NCBI RefSeq assembly: GCF_901709675.1
Contig: NC_051088.1
Span: forward strand, 12,257,693-12,321,692
Source of the DNA: Syngnathus acus
Taxonomy: Eukaryota > Chordata > Actinopteri > Syngnathiformes > Syngnathidae
Direction of reading: 5' to 3'
DNA: 64,000 nt
Position numbers and translations under genes: made by a program. A model generated the notes under the pieces. That model was not told the origin of the DNA, searched no databases, and saw only the letters and a list, made by a program, of their open reading frames with translations. Position 1 is the stretch's first letter. Each line of letters opens with the position of its first letter. Positions 48,723 through 59,412 of the stretch are shown piece after piece.

Positions 48723-51700
48723 GTAAGACCCGTGCACACAAAAAATTATATATATAATGCAAAAAAAATAAATAAATCAAGCAGTAGTTCCAAGTCTATT
48801 GTTCTTTTAGAGAGCAGTTGTACACCCCAATGATGATTTGTGCCATTCAATTTTGTTTCCTTGCTCTCGTGATTTCAAAATGTGATCAACATTTCAAATA
48901 ACATTTTCTACTTAAACTAGTATTTGTTCATTTATTGTTCATTTCGGAAGGGGGTGCTAAGAAAGTAATTTAAGTTGGAGGAAATATAATTTGTTGCCCA
49001 ACTTAAATTTTCTGTTTACAAATTTCAACCTTGAATTTTTTTTTAATTTTTTTTTATATATACGCAAGAGAACTTTGACTTAATTTCAACTGTAAAGGTT
49101 ACAGTACATTGTAAATTAATCCCCGAACATTTTATGAGTGGGTCAAGTGTCTCAAGCTCACACTCGCAGACGTTGGGCTCTGGCTGACCTTTTGAAAAAG
49201 GTCTCGCTCCCGACCAGCTTTCTTCAATGCAATTCTTCCCCCAGCCAGACCGTAGGGGTCCTGTCAAAGCATAATCCGATTGGGCAGCATCGCATTTCTC
49301 ACCAGTGAAGGGGCTCGCGTCGTGCTGCGATCTCCAAAGCACTGTGATGAATCAATTAAGCGACACGCCAGGCGATGAAGCGACAGGCTGATCATAGGTC
49401 CGACCGCGTGTCATGACCCTCGTGTGCCCCCATCTGCCACAGCTTTTGTCATTGCATGAAATTATGAAAAACATGGCACCTTCTGCCCTCCACTGATGTA
49501 AGGTCCTGCAGACCAGCTGGGAGAACCGCTGGTCACAGTTCAGGCTGATGCCATGGCGATTGGGGAGGGGACACCTTGTCCTCTTCTTGTTTACATGTTG
49601 AAATGAAGGCTTGGAAAAGACTTCTTTTCTTTCCCTCACTTTGATTCCCCGATAGCCAAGTTCCGTGCATTATTATACACAAGGCCTCGATTGTCCTGCC
49701 GAGCTTATTTACTACTGCAGAGAGAAAAGCCAAAGGGACACAAAGCGGCAATTGAATCCATCAGGCTTTCTGAAGCTTGGAGACATCAAACCAAAGTAGA
49801 TTTGAGCTTGCTTGGCGACTTTGACTTGTTCTTAAGAAAATCTCTGCCCTCCCCCCACCCACACTCCCCCGCCCACCCACATTGCAGGCACCAAGGAGTT
49901 ATCCATCACCACCATCAAGGTATTCTTCTTTTCTTCCCACAGTTTTTACTCATCGCCTATTTCATCCACACTCCCCATTTAAATCAAATACGTGCTTGTG
50001 TTTCTCAGCAAGACCCGTACGCCATGAGCAAAGGCTCTGGAGGAGAGCTGGAGGGCTACTGCATCGACCTGATCTACGAGCTCAGCCGTATGCTTGGCTT
50101 TAGATACAAATTGCATGTGGTGAAGGACAACCGCTACGGAGCCATGGACTCCAGCGGCAACTGGAATGGAATGATCGGTGAAATCATCAGAGGAGTAAGT
50201 CGCAAAATATGGACTTTGCACAAGATATGGGGGAATCTCGCCTCATTCAACCAGGAGAGAGTTTGTGACACCAAAACATCTGTTAGCTCACCCACAAACT
50301 TTTTGATGGGTTGAGGTCAAGGCTCTTCCCACAGTCATCCTACCTTTTGAGGAATATTTATTCCCCATATAGTGAAAGTACCTGTAATAATAGAACTGGT
50401 TGGGAAAACCAGAATGTAGATTTAACATGCTACCATCCACTAGGAAGCTGACCTGGCTGTGGCGCCACTGACCGTCACCTCCGTCAGAGAGCAATATGTG
50501 GACATGACAACGCCCTTCATGCAAACAGGCATCAGTTTCATTCTGCAAAAAGACGAGCACCCATTCAGTCTTCTGGCACCCTTCTCCACTGAGACGTGGG
50601 TGGGCATCCTCATTGCCTTCATGCTCACTGGGCTTTGCATATTCCTTGTGGGCAGGTATGTGAAAAAAAATGTGTTGACATTTATTGCACAACCGAGCAT
50701 AGAGTAGAAGTAATGTGGCAACAGATATATTTTATTATATTTAGCCAGACAGACATTCATTCCATTTATTATGGTGAGATAGTTTATTGCATCTATTAAT
50801 CACAACTACAGCTTTTATAATGTCATGAATGTTGCCTTGTGCTTTTCTTTTGTCGTTTTTACAGGATCAGTCCTACTGAATGGGCCGAGCCCGACACAGA
50901 CCAGCACCAATTCACTTTGCTGCACAGCTACTGGTACATCATAGGGGCGCTCACACTGCAAGGTATCCCAGCAACCAGTTGAACTTAACCACACAAACGC
51001 TGCACACTGCTGCAAGAAGCTCATTTCTCATTTTAAATTGATTTACATTTACAATAGTGGAAGCTCTAACGTGAAATAATCTATTTGTGTGACTGCCAGT
51101 TTATTCTGAATATTTTTGTCTTCAAATGGAATGAATCTATAGCAGGGGTGTTGCCATCATGAAGCCTTTATTAATTTACAAAACAATTTTGCTTTTTGTC
51201 TGTGCTGTTAGGTGCTGGTCCTCATCCTAAAGCTGTGTCTGGAAAACTAGTTAGTGCCATCTGGTGGTTGTTTGCTATACTGCTGCTCGCGTGCTATTTG
51301 GCCAACTTCGACTCTGCGCTGCACTCGGACGACGAGCACAACTCGATCAAGACTTTTGAAGACCTCGCCAACCAGGACAAAATCGACTTTGGCACAGTGG
51401 AAAATGGATCCACTATGCGTTTCTTTAAGGTCTTCATTGTTGTGATCTTAAGGTCCCCATCCCGAACGAAGCGGCTTCATGGGGATTCTGTTTCTTTACT
51501 GGTCAAGGATTCAAAGATCGCCGTGTATCGCCGCATCTACCAGCAGATGGAGCGTAAGAAGAGCTATGTGCCAAATATGGAGGAAGGCGTTCGTCGCGCT
51601 CGGGAGGGAAACTACGCCCTCATTGGTGAAACGGTGTCCTTGGATTTGGATGTGGCTCGCCACTGTGAACTGACCCGTTCAGAAGATGTCATCTCCATGA

Positions 51701-52349
51701 GAGCTTATAGCATCGCTGCACGTCAGGGTGAGTCCCAACTAAAGACTCACAGATTCAAAGGCTTCATCATTTCCTTTCTCCAGGCTCGCCATTGATAAAA
51801 AACCTCACCATGGCCATTCGTGAGCTGAGCGAATCTGGCGAGCTGTCTTATTTGCGGGACAAGTGGTGGACCAGCAGTTGCATGGATGACGACGAGGCCC
51901 GCACCTCAGACACCCTCCGACCTTACGACCTGCGGGGTCTCTTTATCCTTCTCGGTCTCGGTTTGGGTGTGGGCCTCCTTTTCGCCGTGCTCGAGCTCCT
52001 ATTCAAGGCTCGCGATCGGGCCTTGGAACAGAAGGTACGAATGGTGCTTTTAGTTTTTTTTTTTCCATCATGTTCAAGAATCTCCCACGTCACATCCAAT
52101 CTATTCCGCTACACTTGTTCCTAGTGTGAAACAATTTAGGATGTAAAGAAATTAGAATGTCCCTGGAAAAACAAAAAAGAAATACTACTCTTGACAAAAC
52201 AAAAATGTAAAATCACCTTCCACCATTTTGATTTTTCCTCCATGCTACAGAAATCATGCTGCTCAGTACTGACCTCTGAGCTTACTCGACGCTTTGGCGG
52301 TGAAGGAGAGGCGGCACAGCAAGACGCAACGGACAAAAGTAAAGCCTGA
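48659..52349 (+). CDS. Kainate-binding-protein-type ionotropic glutamate receptor (nine coding exons)
   Basis: The nine exons join in consistent phase to 459 aa, the usual size of kainate-binding proteins and about half a normal AMPA or kainate receptor subunit, because the amino-terminal domain is absent. Order: signal peptide 1-21; S1 lobe 22 to about 135; M1; re-entrant pore loop at WYIIGALTLQGAG; M3; S2 lobe about 230-395; M4 at FILLGLGLGVGLLFAVLELL; short tail starting KKSCCSVLTSEL. Pocket residues expected from GluA2 are present: Tyr in QDPYAM, Pro102, Thr104 and Arg109 in PLTVTSVR, Ser264-Thr265 in NGSTMR, and Glu311 in IGETV. The aligned Q/R-site residue is Leu, and M3 reads CYLANFDSAL instead of SYTANLAAF. 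Kainate-binding proteins of fish, frog and chick bind kainate but have little or no channel activity alone (family knowledge). The exact orthologue name is not certain. Confidence 0.9.
49888..49919 (+). CDS. Receptor exon 2, start of S1 lobe
   Basis: A 32-nt micro-exon between CATTGCAG and AAG|GTATTC encodes GTKELSITTIK. It matches the first beta strand of iGluR ligand-binding domains (LTVTTI). Phase 1 in, phase 0 out. Confidence 0.85.
50009..50194 (+). CDS. Receptor exon 3, S1 lobe
   Basis: After TTTCTCAG it encodes QDPYAMSKGSGGELEGYCID, LIYELSRMLGFRYKLHVV and WNGMIGEIIRG. GYCIDL and WNGMIGE are iGluR hallmarks, and the Tyr of DPYAM is the ligand-stacking residue. Donor GGA|GTAAGT, phase 0. 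Confidence 0.95.
50444..50655 (+). CDS. Receptor exon 4, S1 lobe and M1
   Basis: Encodes EADLAVAPLTVTSVREQYVD, then TPFMQTGISFILQK, APFSTETWVGILIAF and MLTGLCIFLVG. Arg109 is the glutamate alpha-carboxylate ligand. M1 is at the end. The acceptor is CCACTAG and the donor is GCAG|GTATGT, phase 2. Confidence 0.95.
50865..50962 (+). CDS. Receptor exon 5, M1 to pore loop
   Basis: Encodes RISPTEWAEPDTDQHQFTLL then HSYWYIIGALTLQ. It leads into the re-entrant pore loop. The acceptor is TTTACAG and the donor is CAAG|GTATCC, phase 1. Confidence 0.94.
51212..51429 (+). CDS. Receptor exon 6, pore, M3 and start of S2
   Basis: Encodes GAGPHPKAVSGKLVSAIWWL, FAILLLACYLANFDSAL and FGTVENGSTMRFFK. Ser264 and Thr265 are pocket residues. 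The acceptor is GCTGTTAG; the donor used here is TTTAAG|GTCTTC, phase 0. The 78-nt intron that follows has no stop in frame. Confidence 0.93.
51508..51727 (+). CDS. Receptor exon 7, S2 lobe
   Basis: Encodes DSKIAVYRRIYQQMERKKSY, EGVRRAREGNYALIGETVSL and MRAYSIAARQ. Glu311 in IGETV is the ligand amino-group contact. The acceptor is GGTCAAG and the donor is CAGG|GTGAGT, phase 1. Confidence 0.94.
51784..52034 (+). CDS. Receptor exon 8, end of S2 and M4
   Basis: Encodes GSPLIKNLTMAIRELSESGE, LRDKWWTSSC and the M4 helix LFILLGLGLGVGLLFAVLEL. LSESGEL and KWW are iGluR hallmarks. The acceptor is TTTCTCCAG and the donor is CAGAAG|GTACGA, phase 0. Confidence 0.95.
52251..52349 (+). CDS. Receptor exon 9, cytoplasmic tail
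   Basis: Encodes KSCCSVLTSELTRRFGGEGE and AAQQDATDKSKA, then TGA. The paired cysteines just after M4 could be palmitoylated (inference). The acceptor is GCTACAG. Confidence 0.9.
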   Translation, partial: KSCCSVLTSELTRRFGGEGEAAQQDATDKSKA

Positions 52350-52660
52350 TTCAAACAAACTACAGACAGAGACAAACTGATACTATTTTTTTCCCTCCAG
52401 TACATAGAAACATTTTTTTTCTGTGTTTCCAAAGTAACACCTTTGTGTTTGGTGATGTTTAATTGCTGTCCAGAAATCTGTGTGACATTATAAAACACAA
52501 CAGTAAGTAATTTGATGCCATCAAGGCAAAAAAGTTGTACTAACATTTTAATGGGGAAAATGCTAATCACTATGTACTAATAATTCACGATGTCCCCAAT
52601 TATAATGATGCAGAGTGTATCTTGCTTCATTCATTCAAATAAATAGTCCACCATTCAAAG
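52350..52660 (+). other. Receptor gene 3' UTR
   Basis: Non-coding sequence after the stop, with a candidate poly(A) signal AATAAA at 52638-52643. The end is inferred. Confidence 0.45.
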
Positions 52661-55440
52661 TTCTGTGGATGAGTGAAGATGAGAAAATTTTTTAAAGGTG
52701 GGTTCACATCCATGGGGGAAGGAAGAAATGTGATAGAATCGGGCCAAAATCAACCTTCGGGTCAGACATATTGGATTGGAGGCCCAGTGTTGCAGAGTAA
52801 AGGAAGATGAGGAAGGAAGAAGAGAGTGTTGTTGAAAATCCCCGGGAGGAATTCCCATCCGCAGCCCACAAACGACGCGAATTCCAGGTTGAAAGCGGAA
52901 CATTAAGCGACCAAAAGCCAAGAGCTGCTCCTGAGAGAAAGCGAGCAAAGAACACAACCCTGGTGGCAGTGGGAGATGCTCTGTGGGAGTGTCAAGATAA
53001 CATCGCACTACAGATTACAGGGAGCCAAAGGGCAACCTGAGAAAATACAGTATTAAAGCCCATTAAGGTTCGTTCAAGTTCGCAAATGTTTGCCAAATGG
53101 GTTTACTTGTTGTAAGAAAATTTGGATTGGAAAATGTGCAAACAAACACACTTACATAACTTATATATAGAAAATCAATTGATGACTGGGTGGATGTCGT
53201 CATCTAGTAAGTGCATGTTGTTCCTCCCTGTCACCACTTGACTGTGCTGTTGGATTTCTACTGACAAGCAAAAAACTCATTCACTTCAGACCATCTATAT
53301 TTTGTTGTTTTTGTTTTTTTCCTGTCAGAGTCATGGTTGACTCTGTGCAAAGGGCGAGATACTCCCTGGCCTTGTTGCCAGCCAGTCGCACGGCATTTAT
53401 AGACTAATAACTACTCCCATGGACAACTTATTTTACAGTTTAACCAATACTTTTGGAACAGGCAAACTCCACATAGAAGGGTTTAAATGAAGATTCAAAT
53501 CCAGGACTGCTTGACTGTGAGGCAGCGTTATAATGGTTTAGTAATTTTCATAGTAGTTCCTTTTTATTTAGTTTAGGCTTTTTTAAGTCAGATTTTTGAT
53601 AGCAGGTTTGTTTCTGTTGATTTTTTTTAAAAATACTTTGTTCTTTTTTTTGTTTTTATTAGTTTTAGTATTAGTTTTTTTATGTTAGGGCTATTTGTCA
53701 GGTACAAGATAAAAAGGGGTAATGTGTGTATGTTACTAAAATTGCATCGTATTGGTTTTTTTTCCCCCCAAGATAAGCACACATACAGTTTTCTCTATAC
53801 ACCGTCCAGATGCATCATCTTGTCTGTTCATCCAAGAAGCAAGTGTCCTCCTGGCTGTGTGAAACGACCCACATGTGAACCCGCTAATCAGCATCAGGAC
53901 TCATTGATTTAGGAGAAGCTGACAGGATGAGGCTGAGAAGGCAGCAATGGAACAGGAAACGTTGCATCCATGAGAAAAGGTGTATGTGAGAGGCAGAGTA
54001 GAAAAAGACAAGTATTGATTTGGTGGCAGGCGGCTCCTGACAGCTGTGCTAAGATAGTGCACACTCCCTCTGCCACAGTCTGCAGCTCAGCTGACAGGGA
54101 AGTGCCGAAGAAGATTAAGCTGTAAATCCCGCAGATTTCCTGCCGCCCCCTCGGTTGCCTTATACCGGTCGGCGCCTTCCCATCCCCCACCAGCCGGTAA
54201 ACTGTCCCTATTCTCACAATTATAACCCTCCTTAGTAACGCGTATGACGTTAATTTGAATGATTTCAGGTCTTTATGTTGAACGGTATGAAAGGATTTGT
54301 TCTCAAGGTCCTTCATGATGAGGATGCCTTTGGCAATAACTTAACGCCTTCATTTCCAACCTGTGAGCATCTTATTTTCCTGCATTTGAATGAATGATTG
54401 TCTGTTGATGACTTTTTTTTTTGGTTCATTTTTTGAACACATTTGAGAGCTACATAGCAGGTGAATGGTGACGCACTAAAATAGTATGAGGGAAGCTCCT
54501 GGTCTTGTTGGTGATTCCTCTCCTGCTTGCTTCGACTGCCTGTCAATGAGCTCCGAATTAGGAATTCTAACAGGCATGTCACCACTTTGAACTGAGGGCT
54601 TGAAGTGCTTTGAGTCTGCTGCTCCCTTGGATGCGGCAGGCAAAGTCTGCATATTGATCTCTTTGACTTTGACACTCTCCCTCTCTCGCTCGCATTCGTT
54701 TTCTTGCCGCTGGCCTACTGGTCTGTTCTCAGTCTTCCTCTGCACTCCATTTGTGAAATGTATCAGAAAAGTTCTTGGACTGGTGTTAGAAAATTGAAAA
54801 GCACCATTTTTTTCCCCTCATGAATGTTGGCCAAACTAGCAAGCATGACAACATGGCTGCTCACAATGTCCCGAGCTAGTGTTGTCACCCTCAAGATCCT
54901 TCTTGGTCTTGAGAAAATTCATGAAGACCGTATTTGGAAGATTGCTGTCTTGTCTCGGACACTTCAGGCTTGTCACAGTGCAAAAGTCAAAAATTTTGTT
55001 CCTAAAGAACTCCATCCTTTCCCCGAATGTGAACAGACTGCTGAATTACGTAACAGTGGTCTTTTTATTTTCTAAGGATCTCTAAGATACAGAATGGAAA
55101 ACACAACTCTTCATTTGAGTGAGTGCATTTTTTTGGGGGGTCTAAATTTGGGTTACCCCTTTGGCCTCACCCCTGTGTTACTACACATGTCTTGTGAGAC
55201 CTATTGCAAACCCACCAACAGCCAGCCAGTGTGGAGAAATGAGGAGGTGCTATTTGTTGTTTGGCCTTTTGAAAAGACTGCAAGAGTGAGAGAGGGATGG
55301 CGCTGACACCAAAGGCACCCCATGGCGCTGACCTTGGGACCCCCCTGGACCCCCTGCCTCCTTCATTGAAGTCTGCAGATGTGCCTGCCTGCATGATAAT
55401 GGCCTTCACAGGAGGAGCACCCCTTACAGTGCCTATCTAT
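52661..55440. other. Intergenic region downstream of the receptor gene
   Basis: Apart from the L2-like fragment I see no gene. Frames of 117-135 codons on the minus strand lack homology and splice context. Confidence 0.5.
53365..53528 (-). mobile_element. L2-like retroposon fragment
   Basis: TTGCCAGCCAGTCGCACGGC, then GGCAAACTCCACATAGAAGG and CAAATCCAGGACTGC-type sequence in the reverse order of the L2-type tail. Strongly diverged. Confidence 0.45.
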
Positions 55441-55728
55441 AAATCACACAGGGGACACGGAGCTGACTGAGCCTCCTGCGTGAAGCATTTTCAACTCGCC
55501 GCATTTATGACCGCGTGTGCGCACGCCGCTCACGGAGATCCGCGTTGCATTATTGATCATTCTCGGGAGAGAGCTGAAAGTGCGAATAGTAGCAGTGGCA
55601 GGGGAGAAGAGAAGAGCGGGTGGGAATGGCTACAGACAGATAGCAGAACGCGCAGGTGCATTTGGCTGACCTGCCAAGCATCGACACGAACATCCAGCCA
55701 GACACTTCCGACGTCCAACGCTGACAGG
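55440..55728 (+). promoter_or_regulatory. CpG-rich stretch, possible orphan first exon
   Basis: Locally rich in CpG (GCCGCATTTATGACCGCGTG, CGCACGCCGC) in an AT-rich setting and ending at a good donor, GCTGACAG|GTGAGG. An open frame of 83 codons covers it, but its translation is not recognisable, so it may be untranslated. It may start a gene that lies mostly beyond the window. Confidence 0.35.
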
Positions 55729-56262
55729 TGAGGACTCTGGAGAACAGCGGGGAAGGAGGTGGAGAAGCAGGAGGAAGAAGCAGGGCTTTGTGAAGGACAT
55801 TGATGTGACATTTGCTTGGCGGCATGCGGAGCCACAGGAACCGATGGAATTGGAAGGTCGAAAGAAGGCAATGCTGGGTTTTGTTTTTAGGCCTGACGTG
55901 ATTCATTCTTGTATGAGCTGCACAGTAAATACACACCGGTGACAAATTAAGACCTGCATAAATCAGAAAGGAAGCTACAAAAGCACAAAGGAACGCAGCA
56001 GTCCAGTTGTTAGCCTCTCAGTGGGAAGGTCTCATCTGTTAAGTTGTGGACTTTGGGTGTTGCTTTTTTGTAGCTTTTCTTTGCAATTCAAATTTCCTCA
56101 TGTTTCACAAAGAAAGTGATGAAAAATTGGTTTGTAACTGATACATTTTAAACTGCAAAACAAAATACTGTACCACATAATATCTATAAACCACCATGAT
56201 GAATCTACCAAGCTAGAAATATTTTAAACTAATAAACTATTAACTACTAAACTTGTTCTGTA

Positions 56263-56323
56263 GATTACTTTGTCGATTAATCGATTACCTTTTACCCGTC
56301 GTCGATTAATCGACAAGGTAATC
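56263..56323. repeat. Inverted repeat with TCGATTAATCGA arms
   Basis: Arms GATTACTTTGTCGATTAATC.. and ..GATTAATCGACAAGGTAATC are 22 nt long with one mismatch around a 17-nt spacer. Probably a remnant of a MITE end pair. Confidence 0.6.
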
Positions 56324-56654
56324 AGCAGAAGATGTTTTAATTGCTACCATAAAAAAACCCATTAAATTAAATTGACAGTGTAGGAAATGCGCAAACGTTT
56401 TTATGATTCATGTATTTGTTGGGTCAGTAACATGTAAGAAAATAAGCAATCAATCTGCTTTCATGGAGGACTTTTACAGTTTTAAATTAAAAAGACTACC
56501 TAGAAGATTCATTGATCATCAAAATTACGTGTCAGTTGATTTTGGGATTTTTTTTTACCTCATCTAATATGTATCAAGTATACGAGCTGGTGTTTTAGAA
56601 CAGCCTAGACAAGTAATTGACAAAAGAGAAAAAAAAAATTGAGCGTTAGATCAT

Positions 56655-56725
56655 TTCGCAGGGGTGGGGAGTCGAACCCTACACCTGACGTATTCGAGAG
56701 CAGTGACGGAGCCACTCGTCAAACG
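56655..56725 (-). mobile_element. tRNA-like SINE head
   Basis: On the minus strand: an A-box-like GAGTGGCTCCGTCACTGC and a B-box-like GGGTTCGACTCCCC about 30 nt later. No complete cloverleaf was worked out, so it is called a tRNA-derived remnant rather than a tRNA gene. Confidence 0.4.
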
Positions 56726-57982
56726 TGGCGGACTCATCAGATACCCTGCTTTCATTTCACGTCATCCTTATCAGTTCAGTATTTCGTTAGGCGCGCGTTG
56801 GGTAAGTACAAAATAGTGTTGGCTCGTGAGTGAACGATTCGTTCGAAAGAACGGGTTTCCCCCCCCCCCAGTTCTTTTTTGAGTTCATATTACTTCAGCC
56901 GGTAGGTGTCGGTAATGCGCATTGAAGCTGGTGCCACCTCGCCGTAAAACAAAACGTAGAAGAAACTGACGTAACTTCCCGTTCACGAACGAGTCGTGAA
57001 TTGCATTTCCCTGAACGGCTCTGTGAGTGAACGAGTCAGTGATTTGCATTCCCAGTTCATCGCGAGAACGGATCAGTGAGGGAACGAATCCTCCCGTTCG
57101 CGAACGAGTTAATGGGTGAACTGCCTTCCCGTGCATCAACGGATCATTCAGTGAACGTGTTGCGTCCCCTGGCGTGAACTACGTAAGCCAGAACGATTTG
57201 CCAAGGAAAGAAAGAACCACTCACTGAAACACCACTTCTTTTATGCACGTTTTCTCCAAGCTAACGGCTAACTTTATTGCATGAAGGGATGCGCCGTTAG
57301 GTAACAACGGGGAGATTATGCTTCTCTTTGGGTAATCTTGATTTTATAACATTTATAGTAGTTTTTCAATAACGTGTATGCATATACACGCCTAAATATT
57401 GTTATCCAATATATCTACTGCAATTTCACATTAGATTGCTGGTTTGAAATTTACTTTTATTATTATTATTATTTTAATAAACATTTATGTTAAAACTTGT
57501 CTGGTGTTTTATTCCTTGTTTTTATTTCTTTGGTCATGAAAACAATAATCTGACATTTGGTTGACTGCTTTATATGACAATATGTATGTGTTTTACGTTG
57601 TGTAATATGTGTTGGTGTCCCCCAAAATAAAGAGCAAGTAGTCAAATACACATTCTTGACTCGTACAAAGCATGCATAAAGTTATTAGGTACACCTAAAG
57701 ATGGTGGTGTACCTAATGGAGTGTCCGTGTGACGTCACAGATCAACCAGCCAATCAGGAGGTGGGGGTGAGGGAATCTTGGAAACCATGTTGGAACGCGG
57801 CCCCGAGGACTAGAGCTTGACACCTGTGACCTTTGACCATGATATTTCCCTAATAAAGTGGCCTGTTATTAGGTACACTTGAAAATGGCGGTGTACCTAA
57901 TGGAGTGTCCAAGTGACGTCACAGATCAAACAGCCAATCAGAAAGTGGGGGTGAGGGCGGGTGTGGCACTTTTCACTTAAAC

Positions 57983-58195
57983 CAGGGGTGTCGACCTCCA
58001 GTCCTCGAGGGGCCGCGTTCCAATATGTTTTCCAAGTTACCCTCGTTAAACACACCTGCGTGAAAAGTTTTTGGTCATTTCACGTTCTGCAGGAGCTAAA
58101 ACTTTTCACGCAGGTGCAGTTAACGAGGGAATCTTGGAAAACATGTTGGAATGCAGCCCGAGGACAAGAGCTTGACACGTGACCTTTGACCATGA
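57983..58195. mobile_element. hAT-like MITE nested in the foldback element
   Basis: Begins CAGGGGTGTCGACCTCCAGT and ends with GAGCTTGACACGTG, with a large internal hairpin (CACCTGCGTGAAAAG / CTTTTCACGCAGGTG). Its second half recurs in the following tandem array. Confidence 0.6.
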
Positions 58196-58203
58196 TGTTT
58201 CCC

Positions 58204-59145
58204 TAATAAAGTGGCCTGTTATTAGGTACACTTGAAAATGGCGGTGTACCTAATGGAGTGTCCGTGTGATTCCCTCGTTAAGTGCACCTGCGTGAAAAGT
58301 TTTAGCTCCTGCAGAACGTGAAATGAGCTAAAACTTTTCACGCAGGTGCGCTTAACGAGGGTCACTTGGAAAACATGTTGGAATGCAGCCCCGAGGACAA
58401 GAGCTTGACACATGTGACCTTTGACCATGATGTTTCCCTAATAAAGTGGCCTGTTATTAGGTACACTTGAAAATGGCGGTGTACCTAATGGAGTGTCCGT
58501 GTGATTCCCTCGTTAAGTGCACCTGCGTGAAAAGTTTTAGCTCCTACAGAACGTGAAATGAGCTAAAACTTTTCACGCAGGTGCGCTTAACGAGGGTCAC
58601 TTGGAAAACATGTTGGAACGCGGCCCCGAGGACTAGAGCTTGACACCTTTGACCTTTGACCATGATGTTTCCCTAATAAAGTGGCCTGTTATTAGGTACA
58701 CTTGAAAATGGCGGTGTACCTAATGGAGTGTCCGTGTGATTCCCTCGTTAAGTGCACCTGCGTGAAAAGTTTTAGCTCCTTCAGAACGTGAAAGTGACCA
58801 AAAACTTTTCACGCAGGTGCGCTTAACGAGGGTCACTTGGAAAACATGTTGGAACGCGGCCCCGAGGACTAGAGCTTGACACCTTTGACCTTTGACCATG
58901 ATGTTTCCCTAATAAAGTGGCCTGTTATTAGGTACACTTGAAAATGGCGGTGTACCTAATGGAGTGTCCATGTGATTCCCTCGTTAAGTGCACCTGCGTG
59001 AAAAGTTTTAGCTCCTTCAGAACGTGAAAGTGACCAAAAACTTTTCACGCAGGTGCGCTTAACGAGGGTCACTTGGAAAACATGTTGGAACGCGGCCCCG
59101 AGGACTAGAGCTTGACACCTGTGACCTTTGACCATGATATTTCCC
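58204..59145. repeat. Tandem array of four ~235-bp hairpin-bearing units
   Basis: The phrase TAATAAAGTGGCCTGTTATT recurs at 58204, 58439, 58674 and 58910, with the next unit broken at 59146. Each unit holds a TAGGTACAC..GTGTACCTA inverted repeat and a hairpin with arms CGTTAAGTGCACCTGCGTG / CACGCAGGTGCGCTTAACG. Units differ at few positions. Confidence 0.9.
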
Positions 59146-59215
59146 TAATGGAGTGTCCGAATGGCGTCACAGATCAAACAGATAAAAAAAAAAAAAATGA
59201 ATGAATAAATAAGAA

Positions 59216-59316
59216 AGTGTAGCGAACGATTCGGTGAACGATTCTTTTGAACAAAAAGTTTGAGTGAACCGATTCTAAAGATTCAATTCACTTAACTGGA
59301 ATGCACATCACTATTA
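59216..59316. mobile_element. Terminus of another DNA element inside the foldback core
   Basis: GTAGCGAACGATTCGGTGAA to GGAATGCACATCACTA resembles a separate fish MITE end (reverse: TAGTGATGTGCATTCC). Only one end is seen. Confidence 0.4.
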
Positions 59317-59348
59317 CAAAACAGTGCAGATGCCCATGGGAAACCAGG

Positions 59349-59412
59349 TCGAAATAGCTGACTGGTTAGTGACCCAGGCTCTTGCGCGGTAAGGATTTGG
59401 TTCAATCCCAGG
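59349..59412 (+). mobile_element. tRNA-like SINE head in the foldback core
   Basis: TAGCTGACTGGTTAGTG resembles an A box and GGTTCAATCCC, about 35 nt later, a B box. I could not confirm acceptor-stem pairing, so a SINE head or decayed tRNA is the best call. Confidence 0.45.

Noticed and set aside
56885-57139. 84-codon minus-strand frame in the left foldback arm
   Set aside because: Arises from the iterated GAACGA-type repeats and has no counterpart in known transposases.
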